Shown: positions 1 to 15,187, numbered from the stretch's first letter. The stretch: DNA of 64,000 nucleotides from Tethya wilhelma (GCA_964030475.1 CAXIPT010000002.1:19687010-19751009), one strand, 5' to 3'. Numbers and translations: made by a program. The notes: a model not told the origin generated them from the sequence alone.

Positions 1-2838
1 ACCATGGGCAAGCATAACCTTTTTCCAAAACTTACAATCTTGAGGTCCAACTTCATCCGACAGTTCACATGTCGCTGTAGCAACGTCGTTTCTCAGGGAG
101 AGCTCGACTCTCACACTGGCTGTTACTCCACCTGTCTCAAGCTCCACATCAGGAGTGTTGTTGATGAGGACAATGGGCTGGTCGTCAATCAAATCTGAAG
201 GCAATACAAAACAAAATGCACATGAAATAGTACATGTTTTGTTTCCAAGCACCCATTATACTGTACACTAGCTACAACTCATTCAAGCACTTTATAAATC
301 CACAAAGCTAGACCCTCTCTCTTCTCTCCCATTGCAGGTCTATAAATCTGATAGCCCATCACCCAGTCTGCTTGTTCTCATGCACGACTTCAATATGCAC
401 AGATAAACTTTCATGGATGAACAAGTGGTTTGCAAAAATCACCGCCTGCAAAACTTTGCAGGTATACAAAAAACAAAACAAAAACTAACAAACAAACAAA
501 CAAAAACAAACAAAAAAATAAACAAAAACCCATGTAGATTGCAACACTAACCTTCTATGATGGTCACAGTGGTTGATCCTACGAAAGACCCTTGAGTAGG
601 AGTGCCAGTCCTTACAAAGCTGATCAGAAACTGCTCATTAGGTTCAACCACGAAGTCAGGCAATATGGGCACCTGAATGCATTGGCGAGGTGCCCCATCA
701 GAGAAGGTTAGGAAAGCGGTCTGGGCAAGATAATCAAGTCCAGCTGTAAGCATGTAAGAAGAAGACACAGTAAACGTCAACAATACTCTTGCCTTGTTAC
801 AGTATAACAAAGACAAGGAGGCCTAGATTCATCTGTTGCACACACACTTGAGTCTGCCACAAAGAAAAGGAACAAAAAACTACAAGTAAAATGTGAAGCA
901 TGCACAGAGTCTCCATACACTCCTCGGGTGTCACCACGGTTTCCAAAGTGAACATGCCTGAGTAGCTGCTAGTGATTTTGAAAATTATTGCTTGACTATT
1001 CTTTTGTTTGGTTTCAAATTTAACCCCAAGTTTCAATACCTGTTGCATCCAAATCACTGGTTGAGATGGAGACGCTGAAAGTGAAAGGAGCTTGAACAGT
1101 TGACAGGTCAACCACAAGACAGGCCTCGACAAATGGTGTTGTTTCCAGCACTGAATATCCAGCAGGTTGCTCAAATGCCAGCACAGCAAGATCTGTTTGA
1201 AAAAAATTATAAAGTTTATACCGTAGTAACATTAATATGTAAATTTAAACAAGACAACTTCAGTAGGCTACACATGAATTTTAACCATAATATTACAGCA
1301 CAAAAGAAGAGCCAGCTACCAATCTATTCTGACAACCACCAAAAATTTTTGTTGCCAAGACTTTGTGCTATACAATAGAGAGGGCCTGGGAGCGAGGCTA
1401 CAGGCATCAAATGCTTCACTAGTTACCGTCGTCCAAGATTGTGATGGTGACAGTCTGTTGTATGACACCAGCCGACACGGTCTGTGACAATATCAGCATG
1501 AATGATTCGTTTGGCTCTTCAATTGTGTTGTCAATGATAGGAATGGTGATACACTGTCGCTGGAGAGTGAACTGGGAGAAGGAGAGTGTCCCTGAAGTGA
1601 AGGAGTAGTCAGATCCAGCTGCAGGAACAAAACAAACCACACAGGCTCTAGGTGCTTGCTTCACAAAGATTAATTTTAAAGACAATATTACACCAATACC
1701 AATCACATAATTATAATATCTATATACAGAGAACTAAAGATATTATAGCAAGGTTAAAGAATGCTGCTGCTTGCCAGTAACATACCAATACATTGATGAT
1801 AATCAGCTATACATACTGGTTAGTGTTATAATTTTTACAGTCATACCAAGTGCAGCTCCATTTTGTGTTGTATATGTAGCCGACACAGTCTGGCCCGAGG
1901 CAGGAGTTGATGAGGTGACAGCACACAGTACAACAGACCCCTCATCTTCATCAACAAATTCAGAGAGCAACTCAAAATTGATGAAAATATCATCCTCTGC
2001 ATGATGAGAAAAACAAACAAAAATAAACACAAATAAAAACTAGAAAACATTTCAAGAGTATAATACTAGAATGACTCATACGTACATGTATGTCATTTAC
2101 ATCGAAAATTAAATTCAACATCTTTCATATATCTAGATGTAATTGCAATGTTACGTACGTTGATCATCGTCAAAGATTGTCACAAGAGCTGACTCCTCTC
2201 CAAAGCCAGCCTGGTTCAAGGTGACAGTAAACGTCTCCGTCGATTCTGGTACTGAATCGTCAAGAATGGTAACAGAGAAACACTGCACTGCTGGTGGGGT
2301 TGAGGTGAAGGTCAGCATTCCAGAGGTACTCTGATAGTCCAACCCAGCTGAAACACAAGAATAGCACAAAACATCATTCCAGATTGATGTCAAGATTTAG
2401 AAAATATTAATCCTGTTCCCTTTCTCTTTCTAACACACAAAATGCTAAAAGCACCATATGAATGGAATGTGCGTGGTGCAAAACTCTTGTTTGCATATAT
2501 CATACAAAAAAGTGATATCTGCATAAATATTAGGTGGCTTTGAAACACATAGTATACCATACAAATGATGACAACACTGAAAGATCGACATTGATGCCGA
2601 GGGTCAATGAAGTGACTGAGGTAAGAAAAATACCATACATTATTAGTGCATACGAACCTAATGCATTTCCATTACTAGTGGAATAGGAGGCAGTAACAGT
2701 CTGGCCGGCATTGGGGAGCGGTGACACCACAGCACAAATGGTGATAGACAGGTCATCCTCGTTGACACTGAAGTCAGGACTCTGGAATGCAACAATTGGA
2801 TCCAGTCCTGTAGTGTAGGATCATGACAACAACAAAAA

Positions 2839-2870
<32 letters not shown>

Positions 2871-5760
2871 AAACATTAGTACAGTACATACGGGTACATA
2901 GCGACAATATAAGTTCTTACTGCCTTGTACTACGTAGTAGGAAATTGTTTTTTTGCTGGTTCAAATTTTCGCGGTATTAGTTAATTTTCAGCAATAATTT
3001 AAATTTTATGAATGCTGATCAGAAGTGTACTACCAAATGTGTCATTTCAAAGTTTGCAGTCAAATCATCAACGCAAAAAAAAATTTGAATCCGGCAAAAA
3101 TTTCCCTCTCCACAGTATAAATGCATGTGTGCAGGATCCAGAAACTTACCCTCATTGTCCTGGATGACCACAGATGCAGTTCCCCTGTTTATTGTGCAAA
3201 CAGTGTTGCTTATCCTGACCGTGAAGCTCTCGTCTGGATCAACAACAAGATCGTCAATGATCTGAACCAGAGGACAGAGGAATGTAAAGGTCTGTACAGG
3301 AGTGAACACCTCCATCGAAGTTACTGGTTCGTAGTCGACAGTTGCTACAGGCAGAGAAAGAACAGACACACATTGAATTTATTTTTAAGACCATTTTAAA
3401 TATTACAATCACGGCAAAATTTCTTCTGGAGTGGCTGTATAATAGTAATCCTGAGGACTTAAATTTTGGTAGGGAATGTCAAAACTAAAAAAGCAAGCAC
3501 TCTGAGAACATGAAGGAGAGGCAGGTACAACGTAGTAATTGGTACTTAGCCTTGTACCCAGGCTCTCTCCTTTGACCTTTCACTTACGGAGGGAGGGGCC
3601 TGGGTACGAGGCTAGTTGGTACCCATGAGCAATGAGTGGTTGGCTACCGTTTGCATAACCCCTTACCAGTTGCAGTGTCCCCAGAGTCAGTGAAGGCTTC
3701 AAATGTAAAACTGACATCGGTTGTGGTCGGACCATCAAGACGAATGCAGATTCCAAGTGAGTTGTCCTCTTCAACAAGATAAGTTGACGTTACGAATCCA
3801 ATTTCACAGCCAGAGGGTGCTATTACAATGAACACCAATTATGACAAATAATATTATGGTCAATAAAAAAAATGTGATTTTTTTAAGAAACAAATGTGCA
3901 ATAGACGGAGCTAGTATGTAAACAGAAACAAAAAAAAAATTACATGTCAAAATGTCATAATTTTTTTTTTTTTTTTGGTAACAAAACAGCACTTATGCTT
4001 TCAACACTACCTGGATCATCATCCAAGATGGACACTACTGCTACCTCAGATATCACACCAGCGGACACAGTCTGTTCCAGAGAGACAGTAAACGTCTCCG
4101 TCAGCTCAAATGTGGAGTCGTCAATGATTGGAATCACAGTACACAGTGGCTGCTGGGTGAAGGCAGTGAACGCGAACTGACCAGAAACTGAGGTATAGTC
4201 AAGACCAGCTACAGAGATGCACAGAAAGTTCACAATAAATAAAAACTTAGTACATGCACTACATGCCTGAATGTAGAGCTATGTAACAATCCTAAAAGTA
4301 TGAATAATTCAAAGTCTGTACCCATTGCAGTTCCATCGCTAGTAAAATAGGAGGCAGTAACGGTCTGGCCGAGGGAAGGAGGAGGCGTGGCCACAGCACA
4401 CACCTCCACCGATGGATCACCCTCATTGATGAAGTAAGTAGCCATTTCAAAGTTGATCAGAACTGGAAGAATGAGAAGAAAACAAACAAACAAACAAACA
4501 ACAATTAATATTAAATTATTATAATATTCTGAATCACCGAGTAAACTTGCTGAATGCTGAACGAAACTAAAAACAATTAAACCAGCAATTAATAGGATCA
4601 TGTTTTTACTACTCAATCAAGTCACTAAACACTCACATGCAAACCAACACACCTTCCTGATCGACATCAGTGATAGTGACAGTAGCTGACGAGGGAGCTC
4701 CTATGATTACTTGGTCCAGTTGAGGGTTGTCAATGGCAACCGTGAATGTCTCAGTGTTCTCAGCAAAGGGGTCGTCCACTATCACAAGGTCAGCACACTG
4801 CACCATAGAGGGCATGCCAAGTGGGGAGGATGGCATGAAGACGACTGGGAAGCTTGTAAGCTCAATATAGTCACCAGGAGCTACGTGTGTGAAAAGGAGA
4901 GACAAATATTAAATATTTTCTGATCAACATTGAGACCATATATAGCAGCTACTGACTGACAAGGAAGCACCTGTAATTACTAAGGTGAGATGTATCCCCC
5001 CCCCCCTCCCTCCCACTTACCAACGGCAGTGAATGGTGAGGTTGATATTGTGACACTGACTTGTCTCTCAAGTACTGTACCGTTGAGGGTGAGGCAAACA
5101 GCCAGAGGACTCACCTCCTCTGGGGTGGTGTAGCTGTCCAGCACAAACTGAACAACAGGAACTGAAAAAAAAAAACAAAAAACAGAAACATGATTTAAAA
5201 TGATCACTTAATAACAACAGTAAACTGAAATTGAAAGGTGCCAACTATATAATCTGGCCTATTTAACAACTGACCATCATTGTCAAAAATTAAAATTTCG
5301 AGAACTGAAGAACCAACGATCTTAACTGCTGAATCGGATGTAAAAAGTTCAGCCCCAAACGACTCTGTGTTCTCGACAACCAGGTCATCAATTATACCAA
5401 CATTGAAACACATTCGACTCAGTCCTTGCACTGGTGGCACAAACATCACAGGCATGTTTGCAAAAGCAATAAAGTCGCCAGGAGCTGTCAAGAAAGAGAA
5501 AGAACACAATTGGTGAAATGTGCTCCATTGTAACCAAGAGAGGAGATGATGTGTGTCTTACAAACTGCTGTAAGGGAGGATGTTGATAGGAAGACTTCCA
5601 CCAGCCGATCTGTGAATCCAGTCAACTCAAAACAGAAAACAATGCTTCCATCACCCTCAGATCCACTGTTTAAGGTCAAATCAAATTCTAAGTTTACACC
5701 TATGAAGAGAAAGTAGGTAAAACAAATAAATGAACAAACAGTTTGTGTGTGAGGGAGAGA

Positions 5761-5845
<85 letters not shown>

Positions 5846-6098
5846 TGACTAACAGTCATCATCAAAAATGTTCACGACAGCTGAACTCTGTACAACATTG
5901 ATATTGACACACGAGCCACAGTCTATGACAACAGAGAAAGATTCCACAACGTCTTCAACAGCAATATCATCAACAATTGAAATTTCCCGGCACAGGGTCA
6001 GAGGTGAACCAGGAGGAAAGACAAGAGCCTCAGACAATGGTTGGAAGTCAACCGTTTCTGAAAGAATCAAAGGAACAAAAGAGAAGGCACAAGTTGTA

Positions 6099-6186
<88 letters not shown>

Positions 6187-6720
6187 AGAGAGTGTGTGTG
6201 TGTGTACCATTTGCTGTGCCAATAACTGTAAAGATGTCAACAGTCACAGGTATCTCTCTCTCTCCAGAGAGGGCAACACACACTTGCACTGAGATTTCAC
6301 TCTCATTGACATTATACACACTCTCCTCAATGGCAAGGTCAATAACTATAATGGAGAGAAGAAATAATACGCTAATCAACACTAAAATCACAACCATCAA
6401 GGGCATAAAAAAATAAAGACCCAGCACCACCCTTTCTAGTTCGGGTTACTAAATGTGGTGTTCATTTTTAGAATCACCACTCTGAACTCTGGCTCCATTG
6501 TTGTACTTACCATCATTGTCATTGATCACCACGGCACCACTTGACGGATCAACAACCACTTGAGGAGAAGATGCAGTCAGAAAGAGAAGAAACCTCTCAG
6601 ACAATCCCTCGTAGATGGAGTCATCAACAGTGGTGATGTTGACACACACGGGGCCAGGCTGGTTGGAGGGAGAGAGGACTATGGGGAAGGACCCTGAGGC
6701 AAAATCAGTAGCTTCAGCTG

Positions 6721-6785
<65 letters not shown>

Positions 6786-7965
6786 CACAGTGTATGTGTG
6801 TGTGCATGAATAACAGCATTTGTGAACAAGTAAAATGTAGGCTGAATGTGAAAAAAACAAAAAACAAACAAAAAAACACTATAACAAACACACTTTACCT
6901 GATTCTGGGAGAGCTTGAATGGCAGCCATCAGGTTTCTCTCCAGGGTTCCATTGGAGAGGGCCACACACACCATGGCAGCCTCTCCCTCTTCAATGGCAA
7001 AACTGGTTTGAACCAATCCAATTTGAACAACTGTAATAAAAAATAAACAATACATGTAAAATCAAGTTTCAACAATATAATTATTATGATATATATATAT
7101 TTAAAAATCTACTATTAGCAAGAACAAACAACAGATAAAAGCTGACCATCGCTATCACTGATTTCAACTGTAGCACAGCAACTATCAATGACAACTCCAG
7201 GATCGTTGCTACTCAGAGACAGGAAGAAATTTTCTTGAAACTCGAAAATTCCATCACTTAAGACTTGAACGTTCACACACTCGACAGGATTAGATGAAAA
7301 CACCAAAGTCTCACCAACATCGACATAGTCTGCAGGAGCTGAAAATAGAGCAAGCAGAATGAAAACTAGCAAAAACAATCCAATTGTGGTATACAATGAT
7401 ATAATATTATAATAATTATTATATTATTATACCTGATGATGTTGCTGTGCCATCTGAAGAGGTGATGTTGACAGAGACACTACGGTCCAGCTGTGAGATG
7501 GAGCTTGGTGGGTCGAGAGTAACACACACCATAAGCATCCCTGTTGCTTCTTCAACGGCAAAGCTCTGCATCTCAAAGGCCAGCTCAACAGAATCTACAC
7601 ACATTAACAAGTTATCAATACAACAAACACACACACACAAACAAACAAACAAACAAACACAATGATGACAGCTCTAAAGAAATCAATATGGCCTAAATAT
7701 AGTACACAGGTACAAGAAGCTACTATATATCTCAATCACAGCCATGGCACTTACCATCATCTTCTATGAACACCTCGGTAGTGGAGAGGCCAACAGTAAC
7801 AAACTCATCAGTTGTTGTGATATTGACAGAAAATGACTCAAGGTTCTCCACTATTGTGTCGTTGACAATGGCAATGTTTGCAAACTGCATCCCACTGGAG
7901 TTGAACTCAATGATCTGAACTGTACCATCATAGTCAAATGGTTCTGCACACACACACAGGGGGGA

Positions 7966-8029
<64 letters not shown>

Positions 8030-8978
8030 NTCTAGAGCCCCATTTACACACACTAACCCACATTACTTTAAACCGGTATAGAATGCACATTAAAGGGTGC
8101 ATGTAAACAGGCTTAGCTCTATCGGAAAAACATTCAATATACTGTAGCCACCTTGTGCACTTTGGTCCTGAGAGTAGAGAAGTATGAATGCTTCCAGAGG
8201 TGGCAATGGAGGCTGGGGGAAGTTTCCAGTGATGGAGAGAGGTAGAGACACTGAGCCATCACTCTCACCAACGAATTGAGATGGCATAACAAACTGAACT
8301 TGAATATCTATAAACATTGCGAGAGAATTTGAAATGTAATGCTTTATCACACACAGAACAGATTCTGAAGAAGAAGCAACACCAAATAAAATACCTGGAA
8401 AGCATGGCACATCAAGAATATCCAAGCAGCAATCATTAAAACCAAAGCACAGCTGGTCACAATAGCAAAGACTTCCATCTGTCTCATTAAGTACGCTACA
8501 ATTTGCTCCTACACAACATTCAGTGAATCCAGCTTCAACACACAAACCTGAAAGAAATATGATGTGTTATGGTGCTACTCTATAATATGGACAGAAATTA
8601 GGACCATAAACTTCACTACTTTGGTGAATATTGTACAATTAGAAATTTTCGAGGGGTATAAATATTGATCCTCGAAAATTAAATGGTGAAAGTTTGGTAA
8701 TTGTGGTAATCGCCTTTCCATGAAAAATTTACTCCTCGAAAATTTCTACTATATGGTACGTAATTTTTTATGCACACAATCTACCTCTGAATAGTTGCAC
8801 TAGGTTATAACCAAGAACTTTCTTTGATATTTGTGTGCTCTTCTTCTTATTAAAAACAGCTATTGAAAATCATTATGACTTTTTATCACACATACCCATG
8901 TCACCAATTCCAGTGAAATTGCCACTGCCACTAGCAAGCACTGTATAGAAAAGAAATGAAGAGAGAGAGGGGGGGAGG

Positions 8979-9032
<54 letters not shown>

Positions 9033-11265
9033 TCACAATAATATATGATACTGAAAATGGTTTCACACAATTAAAATAAGGCTGGATTGATCACAGACAA
9101 CAATGAATAAGCTAATAGAAGGCATATTATCTCAATTATCATTGGTGCCACCCAGGGAAATCCTCAAAACACATTCATATGCAATACGTAGCTACGTGCA
9201 GCAATGCCTGGAATTTTGTGTACAATCGAATCAACTTGCAGTACCATGGCACACATAAAGTACACAGCACACCAACTAGTGATCTTAGATCGCCAACCAC
9301 AACAAAGGCATCTCTCACTTGTGCATCTCTCTCCATCTCCAGTGAAGCCTAGGCTACACATACAGTCGAACCCATCCACAAGATCGATACAGTCAGCATC
9401 TGGATCACAGTTGTCCAGCCCAGCAGCACACTCATCCACCACTGTAGGTATATAATACACATAGATGAACAGTGAGTGCACTAGCTCACAACTGACAAAA
9501 ATACAACCAGCAATTTCTATACTATCACAGCAATTCCTATGACAGTCTGGAAGTGAGTATGTATTCCTCCAATCGTGTGTACAGCTCCGATCCTCTTACC
9601 AGGCAGTATCACTCCAAGATCGTTGACTCTGAACATCCATATTCCCCCCATCCCTACGTTGCTAGTGGAGTCCAGTGTCAGCACTGCACTAGTGTTTGAA
9701 GCGGGCAGGAAGTAAGCATTCATGGGGTCATCTCCAATGATCCCCACGTCGGCCCTGTCTCCTCCGAGTCCCCCCACTCCCCCATCTGCATCCCCCGTCA
9801 TCCACTCAATGAGATCATCAGCGTAGAGGAGGATGACGAAGGAGAAGACACCATCTGTGGCCACCACACACTGGAAGGTGTTGGTCTGCAAGGAGACAAG
9901 GGTTATGATCGACAAACAGAAAAAAATCAGTGTAGTTTGTAACATGGTGTCTTTGTGACACTTGCCAGTCAACAACTATAAGCTTCACAAATCCACATTT
10001 ATAACTTTATCCTTCATGAAGACTTACTCTGTCTACATGGTTGTCAAAGTAGCCCACGTAGAACCAAGTAGCTACAAAGACTGAGGTAATGCTGATGGGT
10101 TGCATAGTAACATCGGGAAAGGCAAAGTTCACAAGTTGAGATGCTGTCTCCAAGACATCAGCATCTGTCGTTTCCCGATAGAACACTTCACCAATCCCAG
10201 TGGTGTCCACGTCAGCTGAGAAGGCGTAGATGAAAGCGGACGTGGCCGAGTTTTCATCTTCTCTTAGCTCCAGTATACCATCGGTGTCAACCTGTGGGTA
10301 TCATCAACACATGACATGACATGACATCAATACACTAGAACAGCCTTGTACAGTTTACAGAGTGAACTAATACACAGCATAGATGGTATCAGCTGCTACT
10401 AAGCACAACACATTGTGTGTGCATTGAGCTCTTGTTCAATGTCAAAGCAGAACCCACACAAGCTCATTACATTAACAGAGCCACTGGAATGAGTCCAGTC
10501 CTTCACCTGGTACAGAGATAATACTCTGCATACCGTGGTTGCCAATAATCAATTCCAGTTGAAACAAGGGGCCCCTGCTAAAAATTAACCCGCACACTGA
10601 CCAGCAATATAGTTATGTCATATAATATAAACTACCTTGATGTTTTTACACTATCAGCAAAAATATATATTTTAGTTGACAACACTCATTGCACGGTATA
10701 CTCTCTGCAATAATTAATATTATACAGCACCCGATTTGATATAGTTTATACAGCCCATTTCTTTATTTCAGAAATTATCTCACAGGGAAAAAAAAGAAAA
10801 CAAAAGAAAAGGAAAAAAAAAAAGGGTTTGGGATAGATATAATTATACAAAATTTATATATAGACCAGTTGCAGTATCACCGTTTGTCTCATTATGCAAC
10901 TCTAGACGTCAACTTTGCCATTCGCCTGTAAATTTTGATCATAAAAATGGCATCAATCTTCATGAGATAAACCATCCCCACACCACAACTGGCCCATACT
11001 AGTACTCCCTCCAATCATTCACAGTCATGTTGACACTCACAATGATCTGTGCCCGATCAGCTCCAAGAAAAGGTATCATCTGCTGAAGGTTGACGACAGC
11101 AGAATCATCGTTCCCACGCTCGAGTGCATCATCTCCTTGGTCGGGACCGAAGGGCACAAACATGGGGAGTCGGATAGCTTCCACCAACGGAGGTGAGAGA
11201 CAGAAGAGGAGCCCCACTGTGACACACACAAGGAGACACCCTCTATCTCCCCTTGTAAACCCCAT
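1..11265 (-). CDS. Large secreted NIDO / EGF / somatomedin-B / multi-Calx-beta protein (3' end outside window)
   Basis: Likely an extracellular matrix or cell-surface adhesion protein. Exon 1 (11041-11265) starts with a signal peptide whose core is LLVCVTVGLLFCLSPPL. Exons 10028-10291 and 9600-9885 complete a NIDO domain (TNTFQCVVATDG, then a Tyr/Trp-rich stretch). Exon 9319-9441 is a calcium-binding-type EGF domain beginning VDECAAG. Exon 8395-8547 is Cys-rich and somatomedin-B-like (YCDQLCFGFNDCC). From 8307 to 551 there are 11 Calx-beta repeats, each split over two exons; the C-terminal halves carry the acidic IIDD..E..ESF type core and end in DDG. The exon at 1-196 is not Calx-beta, has two Cys and may begin an Ig-like domain. 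Calx-beta tandems occur in sponge aggregation factors and in FRAS/FREM and VLGR1 proteins, but this domain order matches none that I can name. Microsatellites fill several introns. The ambiguous base at 8030 is intronic. Confidence 0.85.
2837..2871. repeat. (GAAA)n microsatellite
   Basis: Tandem GAAA units lie just upstream, in gene orientation, of a Calx-beta exon of the minus-strand gene. On that strand the run is pyrimidine-rich, close to the 3' splice site. Confidence 0.9.
3547..3614. repeat. Short foldback element, TAGCCTYGTACCCAGGC family
   Basis: The 68-bp palindromic element starts TAGCCTTGTACCCAGGC and ends with the near-perfect inverted copy GCCTGGGTACGAGGCTA. It lies in an intron of the Calx-beta gene. 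Related copies are at 29629-29750, 52844-52892 and 56192-56275. Confidence 0.75.
5754..5841. repeat. (GA)n microsatellite in Calx-beta intron
   Basis: Long GA run. On the coding (minus) strand it is a CT tract that takes up most of the intron between exons 5852-6060 and 5562-5700. Confidence 0.95.
6101..6204. repeat. (GT)n microsatellite in Calx-beta intron
   Basis: About 80 bases of GT, then a short imperfect tail. It fills nearly the whole intron between exons 6205-6345 and 5852-6060. Confidence 0.95.
6724..6803. repeat. (GT)n microsatellite abutting a 3' splice site
   Basis: GT run followed by an imperfect tail. On the coding strand it is a CA run that ends a few bases before the acceptor of exon 6512-6720, where a polypyrimidine tract would normally be. 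Confidence 0.95.
7965..8030. repeat. (GA)n microsatellite ending at an ambiguous base
   Basis: The GA run ends at a single n (8030). On the coding strand it is a CT tract about 20 bases before the acceptor of exon 7756-7943. The n may mark an uncertain contig join. Confidence 0.9.
8640..8748. repeat. Foldback element with TAGAAATTTTCGAGG ends
   Basis: The left end TAGAAATTTTCGAGG (8640-8654) is matched by its exact reverse complement at 8734-8748. It sits in the intron upstream of the somatomedin-B exon of the Calx-beta gene. The AAATTTTCG core recalls the element at 13402-13593, so it may be a degenerate relative. Confidence 0.55.
8962..9030. repeat. (GA)n microsatellite
   Basis: GA-rich tract in the intron between the EGF exon (9319-9441) and the small exon 8896-8940 of the Calx-beta gene. 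It is pyrimidine-rich on the coding strand, just upstream of the acceptor. Confidence 0.9.
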
Positions 11266-11804
11266 ATAGAAACAACTATAGCTTTACTGTTGCAGCAGTT
11301 TCTTCCTTTCTTTGCAGCACCACACAGCACAAAACATGCACACACACTGTAGACTTTACAATACCAATAACTACCACACTCTTTAAAGTTCTTTAGGGCC
11401 TACTCCTCTCTCTCTCTTCTCTGTCTTTCTTTCTATAGCTAGCACTACAATATTAACATTAAGCCATCTGGAGTGGCTGCGTGTGCACCACTTGGTGGAA
11501 GGCTAGCTATAGACTTGCAACAGTGGCATGCAAAACACTTACTGACCATAGAAGCCAGCTATGTGCAGAGCAATGCAGTACCAGGCCTTGCAGCAACTTG
11601 AATAGCCATACTTCAACCAAGAATGGTGATACAAACCAAAACACACAGCAATATCAATTAGTTTCAACTATGCGAGTGTGCATTGCTGCATGCATACAAT
11701 TACTACAGTGACATGCACAAAATTAATGCACATTCCACTATTAAGTAATAGTGTTAAATAATGTGTACATAGCACAATGAAAAAAAAAAAAACATGCTTT
11801 CTTG
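11266..11804. other. Intergenic region upstream of the Calx-beta gene
   Basis: It should hold the promoter and 5' UTR of the Calx-beta gene and lies next to the SMC3 3' duplication. It contains a pyrimidine-rich stretch near 11400-11435. I see no convincing TATA box, RNA gene or other coding sequence. Confidence 0.5.
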
Positions 11805-12153
11805 GACTTGTTAATTGGAAGGGAACAACAAGAGTGAGTATAACAAAACAAACAGAGTCAAACACATACACAGTATGAAGTATAGATGAACCTAGCTAGT
11901 ACTATTCCTATTAACATAAAATTTAATAATAACTGTACTGGTGAGATATACAATTCAATGAATACTTGTCACTAGAGCCATACTCTCCTTTGGAGTGCAA
12001 AGTCACAATAATTTATACACATATAGCCTATACAATAGCATCACTTGCAATAAAACAAACCAATGCTATCATCACAGGCAGTCTATAGTATACAGAGTAC
12101 TATAAGTCTCTTGAGAAACAAACAGGATGAATAAACGGAAGTGGGGAAGGAAC

Positions 12154-13659
<1,506 letters not shown>

Positions 13660-14002
13660 NAAGATACACCCTAATGTTATCTCCAGACAGCGCACAAAGT
13701 ACCTTTGAATGTACTCATCTAGTAGACTAGACACCGATCCAGACTCCGCCCCCTGGGAGGAGCCTGACTCCTCCTCATCAGCCTCGTCTATGGGAGGGAC
13801 ATCCTCTTCCAGAGAGATCTGCTCCGTGTCTTGGATGACCTGCTCCAACACCTTCTCTTCGTCTGGAAGGAGGGGGGAGGAAGAAGAGAGTACTTAGCAG
13901 GTTAGGATAGAATGTTCAATGTTTAATTTTAATCTTCAATCAGTTAATCTTTAAATGTTCATGCAATGTTGAATGTCGAATGTCGAGTGTCAAATATTCA
14001 AT

Positions 14003-14110
14003 GGGGCTTAGTGTACCGCTATGTTAAATCCTTCCCATATATATAGGAGGGAAATAGCGTACCCCCCACACTAAATCTCACCTATGTATATATGGGTGGG
14101 AAAGGTCTAA
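14003..14110. repeat. Partial copy of the TTAGACCTTTCCCACCCAT foldback element
   Basis: It shares the GGGAAATAGCGTACCCCCCA segment and right end ATGGGTGGGAAAGGTCTAA with the fuller element at 17775-18059. It lies in an intron of the UPF2-like fragment. Confidence 0.7.
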
Positions 14111-14172
14111 TAGTGTAATTTTGTACAAACCCCTCAATAGCCCATATGTCCATAATAAGATAGATTCAATTT

Positions 14173-14173
<1 letters not shown>

Positions 14174-14211
<38 letters not shown>
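14174..14211. repeat. (GT)n microsatellite
   Basis: Uninterrupted GT run in an intron of the UPF2-like fragment. Confidence 0.95.
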
Positions 14212-14214
<3 letters not shown>

Positions 14215-15186
14215 ATTTACTTACCCATTTCCTCTTCAGCAATGTCCTGGTCATTACCAGGGGTTTCCCCCTCATTAGCTGGCGTACTGCCGTCTGACGA
14301 CTCAGAAGTGGTTCGTTTCCTTCCCTCGTAGAGAATCTAGAAGGTGGAATGGGAATGAGACATATAACACATGATAATGAACGGTCATCTTACAGCAGGG
14401 ACAAACGGTCTGATGTCGGTAATTCCCTCGTAAAAGGACCTCGTGTCCTCGTCCTCCCACAGGGAGTTGGGGTCTGCCTCGGCAGCCTGGAGGGAAGAGG
14501 AGAGATGATGGTGGGAGGTTAGGGGGGTAAAATGAAAGATAGAGTTCAGTCAGTGACTCACATCAGCTATGCCAGTAGGGATCTGGAGTTCAATGGAGAT
14601 ATCAGAGTCCTCCTTAGGAGCCTGGTACTCTGGTAGGTCGGGCATGTCTTCATCCAACAGCTCCTGCAGAATTGTCACTGTGACTCACATGAAAACTACA
14701 TAAGTCAAATACTAAGAGAAGTATCAGCTATACTTTGGGTTAAGAAGGTCATCCATCATGCAGGTACTAGTAGGTGAATGACAAAGACAAACCAATGTTC
14801 AGTGTTAATTTACCAGATAAAAAAATGATTAATATTATAGTACTTAACTCTACTTTCATTTATGCAGCATTATTTCTCTTTTTTTCCTTCATTTTTTTCC
14901 CCATTGCCATTGTTGTATTGTACATAGATGCGATAACTCACTGCTAGAGTTGAAGCATTTGTCAAGAGCTTATCGTAGGCCTTCTGAGCTGCCTCGTTCT
15001 CTGTCTGTCTCTCCTCCGACAGCTCTCCCTTGGTCACCATCAGGTGGTGGTTGTGCCTCTCCCTCTTGTGCATGGCCTTGTGCTCCGTCACGAGGTGACG
15101 CTTCACAGAGGCAAAGTAGCTGCTGAGAATCTCGCGAAATTGGTCTTGCTTTGCTCTTGGAAGAAGCTAGAGTTTGAGTTAGTTAT

Positions 15187-15187
<1 letters not shown>

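Larger units (their letters stand above)
13661..15170 (-). pseudogene. Fragment of a UPF2-like gene (regulator of nonsense transcripts 2)
   Basis: Five exons remain: about 14940-15168, 14575-14667, 14392-14490, 14225-14338 and 13661-13864. Their product matches the end of the first MIF4G domain and following linker of UPF2, the nonsense-mediated decay scaffold: HHLMVTKGELSEERQ, DEDMPDLPEY, LWEDEDTRSFYEGITDIR and PFVPAIL, then an acidic linker and the start of the second MIF4G. The rest of the gene is absent. The left edge is the ambiguous base 13660 and the right edge a GT microsatellite (15188-15217). Both flanks are SMC3 3' copies, so this is a translocated fragment or an assembly chimera. 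Confidence 0.75.

Noticed and set aside
5868..6416. Long plus-strand ORFs rich in Cys/Val or Ser/Leu across GT and GA repeats
   Set aside because: They are translations of microsatellites and of the antisense of Calx-beta exons; no start context or homology.
8640..8748. Foldback as a structural ncRNA gene
   Set aside because: Terminal inverted repeats and the similarity to the nearby MITE ends make a transposon remnant more likely; no promoter signals.
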